Assembly: GCA_964628835.1 (NCBI GenBank)
Contig: CAZVME010000021.1
Span: forward strand, 1 to 48,244
Direction of reading: 5' to 3'
DNA: 48,244 nucleotides
Origin: JAAGZL01 sp964628835
Lineage (GTDB): Bacteria > Pseudomonadota > Gammaproteobacteria > Chromatiales > Chromatiaceae
The translations under genes were made by a program, and so were the position numbers. Under the pieces are notes generated by a model. The model ran no database searches and had not been told where the DNA came from. It saw only the letters and a list, made by a program, of their open reading frames with translations. Numbering within the stretch: the first letter of the stretch is position 1; each line of letters starts with the position of its first letter. Positions 1 through 8,899 of this stretch are shown here, in pieces.

Positions 1-340
<340 letters not shown>

Positions 341-621
341 AAGTTTGAACAGTCTCTATAAGATGAGACCAAATCTTGGCTCGATAAATCACTATCGTTT
401 TGGAATTGATAGATACTTCATCGATATCTCTTGGCCGAAGCCGGATACCAACGGAGCACCCACACAAATTACCTAATCATATTGTTAAAGAGCGGATTCA
501 ACTTTCGTCGAATCAAGACGGCGAATCATATCAACTCCCGTCTTATGTCGTCAACAGCTAATTTGCTGTTTCTGAACTTTCGGGTCAGGCAATCAATCTG
601 CTTGCCCCGAAGAAGGTGCGC
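341..621 (-). promoter_or_regulatory. rrn leader with boxA antitermination site
   Basis: This is the transcribed leader between the promoter-proximal start and the 16S 5' end. On the minus strand GCTCTTTAACAAT (plus positions 481-493) matches the boxA element of rrn antitermination, which recruits NusB-S10. The rest should pair with the 16S 3' flank for RNase III processing, which cannot be checked because that flank is outside the window. The plus-strand reading frame across this stretch has no coding support. Confidence 0.8.
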
Positions 622-649
622 ATTATACGTACACCTAACCGCTGGTCAA
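622..649 (-). promoter_or_regulatory. rrn promoter, gene-proximal (P2)
   Basis: On the minus strand, -35 TTGACC (644-649) and -10 TATAAT (622-627) are separated by 16 bp. A GC-rich discriminator (GCGCACC) follows. A 16-bp spacer with a GC-rich discriminator is the classic arrangement of stringently controlled, growth-rate-dependent rRNA promoters. Confidence 0.85.
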
Positions 650-746
650 GAACTTTATTTTGACCCCATTGAAATACTCAAAATGGTTGCGTTTTCCTGC
701 CGCTGAAGGCCTGTGTTTCAAGTCCTGCTCAGCAACAGAGAGGCGC

Positions 747-774
747 ATTATACGCAGCTGATTAAACCTTGCAA
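747..774 (-). promoter_or_regulatory. rrn promoter, distal (P1), with AT-rich upstream tract
   Basis: On the minus strand, -35 TTGCAA (769-774) and -10 TATAAT (747-752) are 16 bp apart and followed by GCGCCTC. The -10 and discriminator nearly repeat the downstream promoter 125 bp away. The upstream tract at about 775-800 is very AT-rich and resembles an UP element. It lies immediately after the tyrS stop codon, and I see no terminator between them. Confidence 0.82.
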
Positions 775-840
775 CAGTTATTTTAAGTTTTTATTAAATA
801 GGCCGGAAGCAGCCGGATTAACCCTTGCTCACAACTGGTT

Positions 841-2040
841 TCAGGCCAGAGTTACCTTGGCAAAACGCCGCTTACCCACCTGATAGATATTGGTGGTACC
901 GGACTCACACACCAGCTTCAGGTTCTCTACCCGCTCACCATTGATCTTCACCGCACCCTGCTTGATCATACGCATGGCATCTGAGGTACTATTTACCAGC
1001 CCCGCACCCTTCAGCAGGTTTGTGATTGGCAGGCCTTCTGCGCCGGCCTCCAGCTGCAGCTCTGGCATATCATCCGGCATAGCCCCCTTGCGAAAGCGAG
1101 CTACGAAGTTCTCATTGGCCTGCTCGGCAGCGGCAGGAGAGTGGAAGCGCCCCACCAACTCCATGGCCAACTGCACTTTGGCGTCACGCGGATTGAGTCC
1201 CTCATCAACCTGGGTGTGCAAATGGTTAATTTCAGACATGGGCTTGAAGCTGAGCAACTCATAGTAGCGCCACATAAGCTCATCCGAGATGGACATCACC
1301 TTGCCGAACATGTCATCTGGCGTATCTGTAATACCGATGTAATTTTTCAGGGACTTGGACATCTTCTGCACCCCGTCCAGGCCTTCGAGGATCGGCATAG
1401 TAAGCGCCACCTGTGGCTCCTGGCCGTAGGCCTCCTGCAACTGGCGTCCCACCAGCAGGTTAAATTTCTGATCAGTACCACCCAGCTCCACATCTGCCTT
1501 CATGGCCACCGAGTCATAGCCCTGCACCAAGGGGTAAAGAAACTCATGCACCGAGATGGATTGCCCGCCCTTGTAGCGTTTATTAAAGTCATCACGCTCC
1601 AGCATGCGGGCCACGGTGTGTTTTGCCGCCAGTTGGATCATGTCGGCAGCACTCATCTCCCCCATCCAGGATGAGTTGAAGAACACTGTGGTCTTTTCTG
1701 CATCCAGGATCTTGAACACCTGATGCTCATAGGTCTTGGCGTTCTCCAATACATCGTCACGGGTCAGGGGCGGCCTGGTGGCGCTCTTTCCGGTGGGGTC
1801 GCCGATCATGGCAGTAAAATCGCCGATCAGAAACATCACCTCATGGCCCAGCTCCTGAAACTGACGTAGTTTGTTGATCAGCACGGTGTGACCAAGATGC
1901 AGATCCGGTGCAGTGGGGTCGAATCCAGCCTTGATGCGCAGGGGCTTGCCGCGCTCCAGCTTCTTTACCAGGCCCTCTTCCAGAAGGATCTCGTCGGCTC
2001 CACGCTTGATAATCTCCATGGCCTCTGTGACTGACGTCAT
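841..2040 (-). CDS. tyrS: Tyrosyl-tRNA synthetase
   Basis: Cytosolic class I aminoacyl-tRNA synthetase that charges tRNA-Tyr with tyrosine using ATP. At 399 aa it is the usual size for the TyrZ/TyrS2-type branch. The HIGH signature appears as HLGH at residues 48-51, the KMSKS loop is intact (KMSKS near residue 228), and the C-terminus carries the S4-like RNA-binding domain (DAMRMIKQGAVKING). The start ATG is preceded by a weak purine-rich AGAGAGAAC. The gene lies just upstream of the rrn promoters in the same orientation and is divergent from the M23 peptidase gene. This tyrS-rrn neighbourhood is known from Pseudomonas. Nothing is abnormal in the sequence. Confidence 0.97.
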   Translation of the reverse strand: MTSVTEAMEIIKRGADEILLEEGLVKKLERGKPLRIKAGFDPTAPDLHLGHTVLINKLRQFQELGHEVMFLIGDFTAMIGDPTGKSATRPPLTRDDVLENAKTYEHQVFKILDAEKTTVFFNSSWMGEMSAADMIQLAAKHTVARMLERDDFNKRYKGGQSISVHEFLYPLVQGYDSVAMKADVELGGTDQKFNLLVGRQLQEAYGQEPQVALTMPILEGLDGVQKMSKSLKNYIGITDTPDDMFGKVMSISDELMWRYYELLSFKPMSEINHLHTQVDEGLNPRDAKVQLAMELVGRFHSPAAAEQANENFVARFRKGAMPDDMPELQLEAGAEGLPITNLLKGAGLVNSTSDAMRMIKQGAVKINGERVENLKLVCESGTTNIYQVGKRRFAKVTLA

Positions 2041-2396
2041 AACCGTTCTCTCTTAGCTTATATATAATGGTTAAAGCGATATTGGGCGCACAATGTACTA
2101 GAAGAAGCAGAAAAAAGTAACCTTATCACGGCTCCCGCTGGGGAAATTTACCAACCGAGACCAGATAACCGCATTCATTCACACCATATTGCGCCGACTC
2201 CACAGCGGTAAAACAACCCCACCCGGGACAAGATTCTGTAATAATCCATCCGTTTACGACATAATATAGCGGCTAATAACTAAAGACGTTTGCCGCACAA
2301 GCCGCCTGGTATCTCAAGACGCCAAACAGCGTCTCGACCATCATGGAATTTATCGAAGGCCCCTTAAATTTTACCGAGTTGATGTAGCATTATCCC
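2041..2396. other. Divergent intergenic region tyrS / M23 peptidase
   Basis: These 356 bp separate divergent genes and so must hold both promoters. AT-rich candidates are visible near 2055-2070 (TATATATAA, leftward) and near 2258-2270 (CATAATATAG, rightward), but no convincing -35/-10 pair can be assigned. No credible coding sequence or RNA gene is seen. Confidence 0.5.
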
Positions 2397-3908
2397 ATGA
2401 GAACTGATTACAGGATGCACCCTGCCACCAACCCATTTGCAAAACGAGGGAGATCGCCTCTGAAACGCGGCCTGCTGGCCGTCTCCGTCCTGATCATCAG
2501 CGCATCCATTATATATGCGGCTATTGACCACACAGAGACCACGCTCACTGCAGATACCACAGCACCAACCAAGCTGAGTCTGGCCATTCCCGGGATAGAG
2601 GGCAGCCTGCCCCCGAAAAAGATAGAGACCGCAAAGCCACCATCAGTTACAGCTTCACCCGTGCCCGCGTCGCCCACTCCACCCCCCACCAGTGAACCTG
2701 TCTCATTACAGCCTGGTAACGTCAGTATTACCCTTACTCTTCCCGAACCCACAGCAGTTCCGGAGCAGGATAAGATACAGGAGAACCCTGGACAGGCCAC
2801 CGAGGGCTGGATCGAAGAGACAGTGGCAAGTGGCGACTCCCTGGCCCGCATATTCAGCCGCCTGGGCCTATCAGCAAAACTGTTGCACCAGATTACCAAT
2901 AGCAGCGCAGAGGCCAAGGGACTGACTCGCATAAAACCGGGGGAATCACTCAAGATCAGGCTAGACGACAACAGGCAGCTGCTGGAGCTAATCTACCAAC
3001 GCAGCGCGGTTGAGGCCCTGCATATCACACCAGATAGAGATAGCTTCAAGACCAAGACCAAGACCAAGCAGGTGGAGAACCGCCTGGGATACCTCTCCGG
3101 CACCATCATCAGCTCATTCTACCTGAGCGCCCAGAAGGCCGGCCTGTCCGACGCCCTGATCATGGATCTGGCTACCATATTCGGCTGGGATATAGATTTC
3201 GCCCTGGAAATCAGAAAGGGGGACCGGTTCTCCGTCGTGTTCGAAGAGGAGTTCCTCCATGGCACCAGGTATGGAAATGGCCGTATTCTGGCAGCGGAGT
3301 TTGTAAGCCGGGGCAAGGTATATCGCGCCATTCGCCATGCAAAAGAGAACGGCGAGTCAGATTACTACTCACCCGATGGCAAGAGCATGCGCAAGGCCTT
3401 TCTGCGGGCGCCGGTGGATTTTCGCCGCATTTCCTCACGCTTCACCAAAGAGCGCTTCCACCCGGTATTGGGCAAAAAACGCCCTCACCGCGGGGTGGAC
3501 TACGCAGCCGCAACCGGAACCCCAATCAAGGCCGCAGGTGATGGCAGGGTCATATTTCGCGGCACCAAGGGCGGCTATGGCCGCACGGTAATCCTAAAAC
3601 ACGGCAGCCAATACACTACTCTCTATGCCCATCTGTCCAGGTACCGCGGCGGGGTCAACAGTGGCTCCCGGGTGCGTCAGGGGCAGACCATCGGCTATGT
3701 GGGCAAAAGCGGTATGGCAACAGGCCCCCACCTCCATTACGAGTTCCGGGTAAACAAAAGGCACAGAAATCCATTAACGGTCAAACTGCCGGCCTCTGCC
3801 CCTATTGAGCAGAGGTACAAGAGGGCGTTCCTTAACAGCAGCAAGCACCTCACCGCAACCCTCGACCTGCTGACCCGCAGCATGCTGGCTCAAACCTCAA
3901 AACAGTAA
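2397..3908 (+). CDS. M23-family peptidoglycan metallopeptidase, MepM/OapA-like
   Basis: A cell-envelope endopeptidase predicted to cut cross-links in peptidoglycan during wall growth. The 503-aa protein has a cytoplasmic N-terminus, one membrane segment (about residues 28-45), a Pro/Thr-rich linker, an OapA/LysM-like region (about 140-205), a central domain and a C-terminal M23 domain. Zinc-site residues are visible: H364 and D368 (HRGVDY), H412 (YAHL) and H445/H447 (GPHLHYEF). An in-frame AAGACC triplet repeat encodes KTKTKTK at residues 218-224. It is followed 15 bp later by anmK, so degradation and recycling of the wall are probably co-transcribed. An ATG at residue 7 is an alternative start. 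Confidence 0.93.
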   Translation: MRTDYRMHPATNPFAKRGRSPLKRGLLAVSVLIISASIIYAAIDHTETTLTADTTAPTKLSLAIPGIEGSLPPKKIETAKPPSVTASPVPASPTPPPTSEPVSLQPGNVSITLTLPEPTAVPEQDKIQENPGQATEGWIEETVASGDSLARIFSRLGLSAKLLHQITNSSAEAKGLTRIKPGESLKIRLDDNRQLLELIYQRSAVEALHITPDRDSFKTKTKTKQVENRLGYLSGTIISSFYLSAQKAGLSDALIMDLATIFGWDIDFALEIRKGDRFSVVFEEEFLHGTRYGNGRILAAEFVSRGKVYRAIRHAKENGESDYYSPDGKSMRKAFLRAPVDFRRISSRFTKERFHPVLGKKRPHRGVDYAAATGTPIKAAGDGRVIFRGTKGGYGRTVILKHGSQYTTLYAHLSRYRGGVNSGSRVRQGQTIGYVGKSGMATGPHLHYEFRVNKRHRNPLTVKLPASAPIEQRYKRAFLNSSKHLTATLDLLTRSMLAQTSKQ

Positions 3909-3923
3909 ACAGGATATTTAACC

Positions 3924-5060
3924 ATGGAAAAAGGTCTCTATCTTGGAATTATGTCTGGAACCAGCATGGACGGGATCGATGCCTCACTGGTGGAGTTTCA
4001 AGCCCAGGGCTGTACCCACGTGGCTAGCAATAGCCGCCCATGGGCCACAGAGTTGCAGCAGCAACTAAGGTCCATCGCCCATCCAGGGGAGAATGAGATA
4101 GAGCGACTGGGAGTTCTGGATATCAGAGTGGCGGAGGAGTTCGCCCACTGCGCCCAGACTCTCCTACAGCAGGCCGGAGTGAAACCTGAGCAGGTAGCGG
4201 CCATCGGCAGTCATGGCCAGACCATTCGCCACCGGCCGGATATCGCTTTACCCTTCACCCTGCAAATCGGCGACCCCAATCGCATCGCTGAACTAACCGG
4301 TGTTACCACAGTTGCCGACTTCAGGCGTCGTGACATAGCTGCCGGTGGCCAGGGCGCGCCTCTGGCATGCGCCTTTCACCAAGCCATGTTCCAGAGTGAG
4401 GACGAGAGCCGCACCGTGGTAAATATCGGAGGCATAGCCAACATCACCCTGCTTCCTCAAGACACCGAGACACCGGTCTCAGGCTTTGATACCGGACCAG
4501 GAAACACCTTGCTGGATGGCTGGGTGAGAAGGCATTGCGCCACCCAGTTTGATGACTCCGGCTCCTGGGCGGCTGGCGGTACTGTGGATCAACTGCTGTT
4601 GACCGAGCTGCAAAAGACTGACTATCTACAGCTGGAAGCACCAAAAAGCACCGGCCCGGAGCAGTTCAATCTGGCCTGGCTGGACTCCATACTAAATAAT
4701 CTTTCTCCATTGGATCCACGCGACGTGCAGACTACACTCTGCAGCTTTACCGCCACCACGATAGGCCAGGCCATAAAGAAGGAAGCACCAAGTTGCAGTA
4801 GGGTAATCGCCTGCGGTGGTGGGGTACACAACCGGGAGTTGATGCGTCGGCTCCAGATTGAGCTGGGGGATATCAGGTTAGAGGCATCCAATATTCATGG
4901 AATCGACCCGGACCGGGTGGAAGCGGTGGCCTTTGCCTGGCTGGCCAGACAGACCATACTGGGTCTGCCAGGAAATATTCCAGGGGTAACCGGTGCTGCC
5001 GGCCCGAGGATACTGGGTGGTATATATCCTGGCGTAACTATTAACCCGGCAACCAGGTAG
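3924..5060 (+). CDS. anmK: Anhydro-N-acetylmuramic acid kinase
   Basis: Phosphorylates and opens 1,6-anhydro-MurNAc to MurNAc-6-phosphate in peptidoglycan recycling in the cytoplasm. The 378-aa length is normal. The N-terminal LGIMSGTSMDGID phosphate-binding motif, GSHGQTIRH, VNIGGIANIT, FDTGPGN and the C-terminal CGGGVHN motif are all present. It sits 15 bp after the M23 peptidase gene, matching the conserved tyrS-M23-anmK-erpA neighbourhood in pseudomonads. It converges with the CRP/FNR regulator gene with 16 bp between stop codons. Confidence 0.97.
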   Translation: MEKGLYLGIMSGTSMDGIDASLVEFQAQGCTHVASNSRPWATELQQQLRSIAHPGENEIERLGVLDIRVAEEFAHCAQTLLQQAGVKPEQVAAIGSHGQTIRHRPDIALPFTLQIGDPNRIAELTGVTTVADFRRRDIAAGGQGAPLACAFHQAMFQSEDESRTVVNIGGIANITLLPQDTETPVSGFDTGPGNTLLDGWVRRHCATQFDDSGSWAAGGTVDQLLLTELQKTDYLQLEAPKSTGPEQFNLAWLDSILNNLSPLDPRDVQTTLCSFTATTIGQAIKKEAPSCSRVIACGGGVHNRELMRRLQIELGDIRLEASNIHGIDPDRVEAVAFAWLARQTILGLPGNIPGVTGAAGPRILGGIYPGVTINPATR

Positions 5061-5076
5061 TGCTGAACGCCTGGGA

Positions 5077-5838
5077 TCAGGTGGGTGAGGGGACTATATT
5101 CTTGGGGCAGACATCTGTGGCCTGGGCAATGGAACGCAACTCATCCACATCCAGAACATCTATATGTCCACCCTTTACCGAAATAATATCCTTATCCATC
5201 AGATTATGCAGAATCCTGGAGAATGTCTCAGGTTTTACCGACAGCCTGGAGGCCAGCACCCCTTTGGGGGCAGCCAGGTCAAACCCATCGCAATTACCAT
5301 TACCATTACCATTACCATTACCATTACCATTAATAGCATGCACCTGATTACAGAGGTAACCAGCCACCCGGCCGGTTGCATTCTGTAGGGTCAGGTCATT
5401 GATCTCCATAATCATATGCCGCAGACGCTCACTCATGTCTCCCATCAACCGGAAACAGGTATCCACCGACTCGCGCAATAGCTTCAGAAATGAACTGTGG
5501 GAAAAGACCAGTAATTTAACATTACCAATGGCCTGGGCACTTACTGGAAACGTCTGTTGCGACTGAAACATCAATGCCTCAGCAAAGGTATTTCCAGCGC
5601 GCACGATCTCGATAACCTTTTCGTCTCCGGAAGAGGCCAGCCGAAACAGCTTAACCTGCCCCTCCAGCACCAGGTAGAAGACCTTGGCCTTGTCTCCGGT
5701 TACAAACAGTTGCTCTCCATCTCTCAAGCTGGCCGGCATACCCATGGTTGCCACCCGCGCCAGTTGCGAATCGTCTAATATAGAAAATAGATATGTACTG
5801 CGTAAATCGTACGCCTTGTTTATTGCAACATCACTCAT
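5077..5838 (-). CDS. CRP/FNR-family regulator, DNR-like
   Basis: Predicted DNA-binding regulator with an N-terminal cyclic-nucleotide-binding fold, a long dimer helix and a C-terminal winged helix (PKGVLASRLSVKPETFSRILHNL). The string RAGNTFAEALMF and the overall layout resemble DNR-type NO-responsive members. The Fnr cysteine set is absent, so a [4Fe-4S] sensor is unlikely. Between dimer helix and HTH there is an Asn-Gly run encoded by six tandem hexanucleotides. I chose the ATG at 5838 (253 aa). An ATG at 5871 is possible, while any start further upstream would run through the erpA terminator. The DNR-like function is inferred from similarity, and the ligand is unknown. Confidence 0.85.
   Translation of the reverse strand: MSDVAINKAYDLRSTYLFSILDDSQLARVATMGMPASLRDGEQLFVTGDKAKVFYLVLEGQVKLFRLASSGDEKVIEIVRAGNTFAEALMFQSQQTFPVSAQAIGNVKLLVFSHSSFLKLLRESVDTCFRLMGDMSERLRHMIMEINDLTLQNATGRVAGYLCNQVHAINGNGNGNGNGNGNCDGFDLAAPKGVLASRLSVKPETFSRILHNLMDKDIISVKGGHIDVLDVDELRSIAQATDVCPKNIVPSPT
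5293..5332. repeat. Hexanucleotide tandem repeat (ATTACC)6 inside the CRP/FNR gene
   Basis: Six perfect ATTACC units followed by a partial ATTA. On the coding strand they read GGTAAT and give an alternating Asn-Gly tract. A 6-bp unit keeps the frame, so slippage would lengthen or shorten the linker between sensory and DNA-binding domains instead of switching the gene off. Confidence 0.97.
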
Positions 5839-5933
5839 TATCTTGGGCCCGGCCTTCGTTAAATATTCCATACTACAAAATATCTCCGTCCTGGGTGAAA
5901 TATTACCAGCCCTCCCGGAATACGCCAAGACAA

Positions 5934-5956
5934 AAAAGGGGGCCAAGCCCCCTTTT
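5934..5956 (-). terminator. Rho-independent terminator of the argC-erpA run
   Basis: A 10-bp perfect stem (AAAAGGGGGC / GCCCCCTTTT) with a 3-nt loop. On the minus strand it is followed by a T-rich tract, 23 bp after the erpA stop. It also excludes the longest possible start of the downstream CRP/FNR gene. Confidence 0.92.
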
Positions 5957-5978
5957 CTAACCATTTGACCGATTCGGC

Positions 5979-6326
5979 TCAGGTGGAGAAAGATGATCCA
6001 CAGCCACAGGTGGTTTGGGCGTTTGGGTTGCGTATTACAAACTGCGCACCCTGCAGACCCTCTACATAGTCCACCTCTGCACCCAATAGGTACTGCATAC
6101 TCATGGGATCAACCAGCAACCCGACGCCGTCGGTCACTACCCTGGTGTCGCCCTCAGTCACCTTATCGTCAAAGGAAAAACCGTACTGAAAGCCGGAACA
6201 ACCACCGCCCTGGATATAAATCCTTAGATTCAGTAATGGATTCCCCTCCTCTTCGATCAGGGAAGCCACCTTCGTGGCCGCAGCCGAGGTAAAGACCAAT
6301 TGATTTTCTGTATCCGTCGCACTCAT
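5979..6326 (-). CDS. erpA: A-type iron-sulfur carrier protein ErpA
   Basis: Delivers Fe-S clusters to apoproteins, including isoprenoid-synthesis enzymes (IspG/IspH) in the E. coli paradigm. The 115-aa protein has the three family cysteines: C43 (GGGCSGFQYGF) and C107/C109 (TTCGCGSSF). It is last in a leftward run after argC, a coiled-coil membrane protein and a bactofilin, and ends at a strong terminator. Its CxC tail is canonical, unlike the second A-type protein in this window at 14032-14424. Confidence 0.96.
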   Translation of the reverse strand: MSATDTENQLVFTSAAATKVASLIEEEGNPLLNLRIYIQGGGCSGFQYGFSFDDKVTEGDTRVVTDGVGLLVDPMSMQYLLGAEVDYVEGLQGAQFVIRNPNAQTTCGCGSSFST

Positions 6327-6384
6327 TACTTCAACTCCTCACTCAATAACAGGGCTAAACCCTCTAACAACACCCAGTTACAGA

Positions 6385-6831
6385 TTACACATCTTTCAAC
6401 GTTGCCTGGTTTCCGATAACTGCATCCGCCACATCAATGACGTCATCATCACCGTCATAACCCAGTCGGCGCTGTGGTTCATCGGTATGGATCAACTGCC
6501 CGTTGACCGATGCCCCCATCGCCATCTCTAATAAATTATAGTAGACAGTTCCGGTAACCTTTGCCTTGGGGGCTAGTTCAACCCGATGACATCCATGTAC
6601 GTCGCCATTCACCTCCCCATTAACAACTACATTCGGGACGTTTATATCACCCTCAATTACACCCTGTTCACTGAGGGTCAAGGCCGAGGCGCTGTCTGGC
6701 TCTGCCTGCACATTCCCCTGGATACGGCCGTCCACATGCAGTCCGCCAGAAAAAAAGATGTTCCCTGTCACCTCTGTTCCAGCACCGATCACGGTTGCAA
6801 TTTTTGGAGCCTTTGATTTGCCAAATACCAT
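6385..6831 (-). CDS. Bactofilin (polymer-forming cytoskeletal protein)
   Basis: A 148-aa protein with the bactofilin beta-helix core (about residues 13-120): repeating VTGNIFFSGGLHVDGRIQGN and VNGEVNGDVHG segments with small hydrophobic spacing, flanked by short polar tails. Bactofilins self-assemble into filaments near the inner membrane and scaffold wall enzymes. Position downstream of a membrane-anchored coiled-coil gene and near the M23 peptidase and anmK fits a cell-shape role, but the specific partner is inferred. Confidence 0.93.
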   Translation of the reverse strand: MVFGKSKAPKIATVIGAGTEVTGNIFFSGGLHVDGRIQGNVQAEPDSASALTLSEQGVIEGDINVPNVVVNGEVNGDVHGCHRVELAPKAKVTGTVYYNLLEMAMGASVNGQLIHTDEPQRRLGYDGDDDVIDVADAVIGNQATLKDV

Positions 6832-6864
6832 AAAAATATCCTCGTCAGTCTGCTCGGTTTGTCG

Positions 6865-7617
6865 CTAGCCCTGGACCACCCATTTAAAACTCTTTTTAAC
6901 CGGGCTAAATTTCTTACCCGCCGGTTTGACCTCTATTGTAACACCTGATGGTTTGAACCCGCCTGGCAGTAAAAACTCCCCTTCTACATTCTGAAAATGC
7001 TTAAACCGCAGCTTCAGACTATCTAGCCTGTCCCTGGTTACCTGCCGCATGGGGAGGGTACGCTTTACCCCGCCCTGCTTACCACTCAGGCTGAGATATA
7101 CCAGCCCTTCAATATACTCAGGCGCCCTGAGTACCTTGCTCACGGTAAACGTATAGAGGACGCTATTCTCGCTCTTTCCTGGCTGTAGCCGCAAGCGTTG
7201 TAGATGCAGAACCCCACTGCCAGATTTAGATGCCACTATACTGCGCAGAAACAGCAGCTCCTCTTCCAGCTTAAGGCGTTCACCCTGGTCACTCTTCAAC
7301 TCATCCTGGATCCTGGCCACCGACTCGCGGTCGATCTGACTCATGCGTTCCAGCTTGACTACACGTTGGAGCAACTCGGTCCGCTGCCGATTCAGTTTGT
7401 CTATCACGCTGTTCTTGCGCTCTATCTCTTGCAGCAGCGGCTCAACCTGCGACCCGGTAACGCCCTTTTCTGATGTGGGGACGGGCGCCCAATAGATCAA
7501 GGCCAAACCGGCAAATCCAATCACCGCAATCACAATCAGACCAACAATGTAGCCCGGAATCCCGGACTGGTGGCTGATTTTTGGCGTCTGGCGCCTCCCA
7601 AACATAGTATCAATCAT
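6865..7617 (-). CDS. Membrane-anchored coiled-coil protein (DUF6776-like)
   Basis: A 250-aa protein with a short cytoplasmic N-terminus, one transmembrane helix (about residues 23-46, GYIVGLIVIAVIGFAGLALI), a long heptad-rich coiled coil (about 60-125) and a beta-rich C-terminal domain predicted to be periplasmic. The family is conserved next to bactofilin genes in gammaproteobacteria and its function is not established. The gap to the bactofilin gene is 33 bp. A role in anchoring the bactofilin polymer is plausible but inferred. An ATG at residue 5 is an alternative start. Confidence 0.82.
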   Translation of the reverse strand: MIDTMFGRRQTPKISHQSGIPGYIVGLIVIAVIGFAGLALIYWAPVPTSEKGVTGSQVEPLLQEIERKNSVIDKLNRQRTELLQRVVKLERMSQIDRESVARIQDELKSDQGERLKLEEELLFLRSIVASKSGSGVLHLQRLRLQPGKSENSVLYTFTVSKVLRAPEYIEGLVYLSLSGKQGGVKRTLPMRQVTRDRLDSLKLRFKHFQNVEGEFLLPGGFKPSGVTIEVKPAGKKFSPVKKSFKWVVQG

Positions 7618-7673
7618 CTATAGCTATCCACAGACCGAGACAAACCCGGCACGTTGCAGGTGTATTTCGGACA

Positions 7674-8702
7674 TTATGGAAGCAGTGCAACTGAATCCAG
7701 ACCCAGAGTCTCATCCAGACCAAACATCAGATTCATGTTCTGAACCGCTTGTCCCGCAGCGCCCTTTACCAGGTTATCAATCACAGACAGCACCACAACC
7801 GTATCTCTCTGTTGAGGACGGTGAACCGCAATCCGGCAACTGTTGATCCCCCGTACACTTCTGGTTTCAGGGTGGTTTCCGGCAGGCAATACATCAACAA
7901 ACGGCTCATTGGCGTACTTCTGTTCGTACAGGCTTTGCAGATTTGTATCGCCACTGATGCGCCCATACAGGGTAGCGTGAATGCCACGGATCATGGGCAC
8001 CAAATGTGGGACAAACGTGAGCCCAACCTGCTTCCCCGTCATCTGCGACAGGGTCTGAGAGATCTCCGGCAGATGCCGATGCCCGGGAACTGCATAGGCC
8101 TTAAAGCTCTCTCCACACTCACCCATCAGGCTGGGAACTGCCGCCTTACGCCCGGCGCCACTCACTCCTGACTTAGTGTCGGCAATCAGATGATCGATAT
8201 CCAGCAACTCGTTGGTTATCAGTGGCAGAAAACCCAGGGTTACTGCCGTGGGATAACAGCCGGGATTTGCCACCAGACGCGCCTGGGCCACGGCATCACG
8301 GTTTATCTCAGGGAGGCCATAAACCGCTTCATCCAACAATTCCGGGCAGGTATGACGTATGCCATACCACTGGTCCCACACCTCTGGATCTTGCAGACGA
8401 AAGTCTGCGGCCAGATCAATTACCCGCACTCCGTTTTCCAGCAGCTCCGGCACAATCTTCATGGCAGTGCCATTGGGAGTGGCAAAAAATACCAGATCAC
8501 ACTCAACTAGCCGCGCCATGTCCGGGGCGGTAAAGTCCAGATCCAGCTTGCCCCGCAGGTTGGGGAACAGCTCCGCCACCGGGGTACCGGCCTCGGAACG
8601 GGAAGTAATAACACTCAGCTCCACCCCAGGATGCATCACCAGGATGCGCAACAACTCAACCCCGGTGTAACCGGTGCCACCAACAATTCCAACTTTGACC
8701 AT
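7674..8702 (-). CDS. argC: N-acetyl-gamma-glutamyl-phosphate reductase
   Basis: Third step of arginine biosynthesis: NADPH-dependent reduction of N-acetylglutamyl phosphate to the semialdehyde. The 342-aa length is normal. The dinucleotide-binding GIVGGTGYTGVELLR motif is at the N-terminus and the catalytic cysteine is C149 in ANPGCYPTA. First gene of the leftward run leading to erpA, with a 56-bp gap to the next gene. Confidence 0.97.
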   Translation of the reverse strand: MVKVGIVGGTGYTGVELLRILVMHPGVELSVITSRSEAGTPVAELFPNLRGKLDLDFTAPDMARLVECDLVFFATPNGTAMKIVPELLENGVRVIDLAADFRLQDPEVWDQWYGIRHTCPELLDEAVYGLPEINRDAVAQARLVANPGCYPTAVTLGFLPLITNELLDIDHLIADTKSGVSGAGRKAAVPSLMGECGESFKAYAVPGHRHLPEISQTLSQMTGKQVGLTFVPHLVPMIRGIHATLYGRISGDTNLQSLYEQKYANEPFVDVLPAGNHPETRSVRGINSCRIAVHRPQQRDTVVVLSVIDNLVKGAAGQAVQNMNLMFGLDETLGLDSVALLP

Positions 8703-8899
8703 GAACGGATCCCATAAATAAAAAAAGCGGCCTGCTCGCCACTCCCGAAAAAATATCCATGCTAGTATATTTATAGGTAAAATACACCAAAACTGGCTCT
8801 CCGGGTGAATATATTCTCACCCATGAACCAAGTCAAATAACCGCACATTAGTAGTTTCTTATGGTTATAATGCGCACTTGATTCCTAACAACAAACGTG

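Noticed and set aside
5293..5332. CRISPR-like repeat array
   Set aside because: The units are 6 bp with no spacers; it is a coding microsatellite. No CRISPR array or cas gene is seen in the window.
5060..5388. Plus-strand frames with Pro-Leu or Thr-Ile runs
   Set aside because: These are shadows of the ATTACC repeat in the minus-strand CRP/FNR gene.
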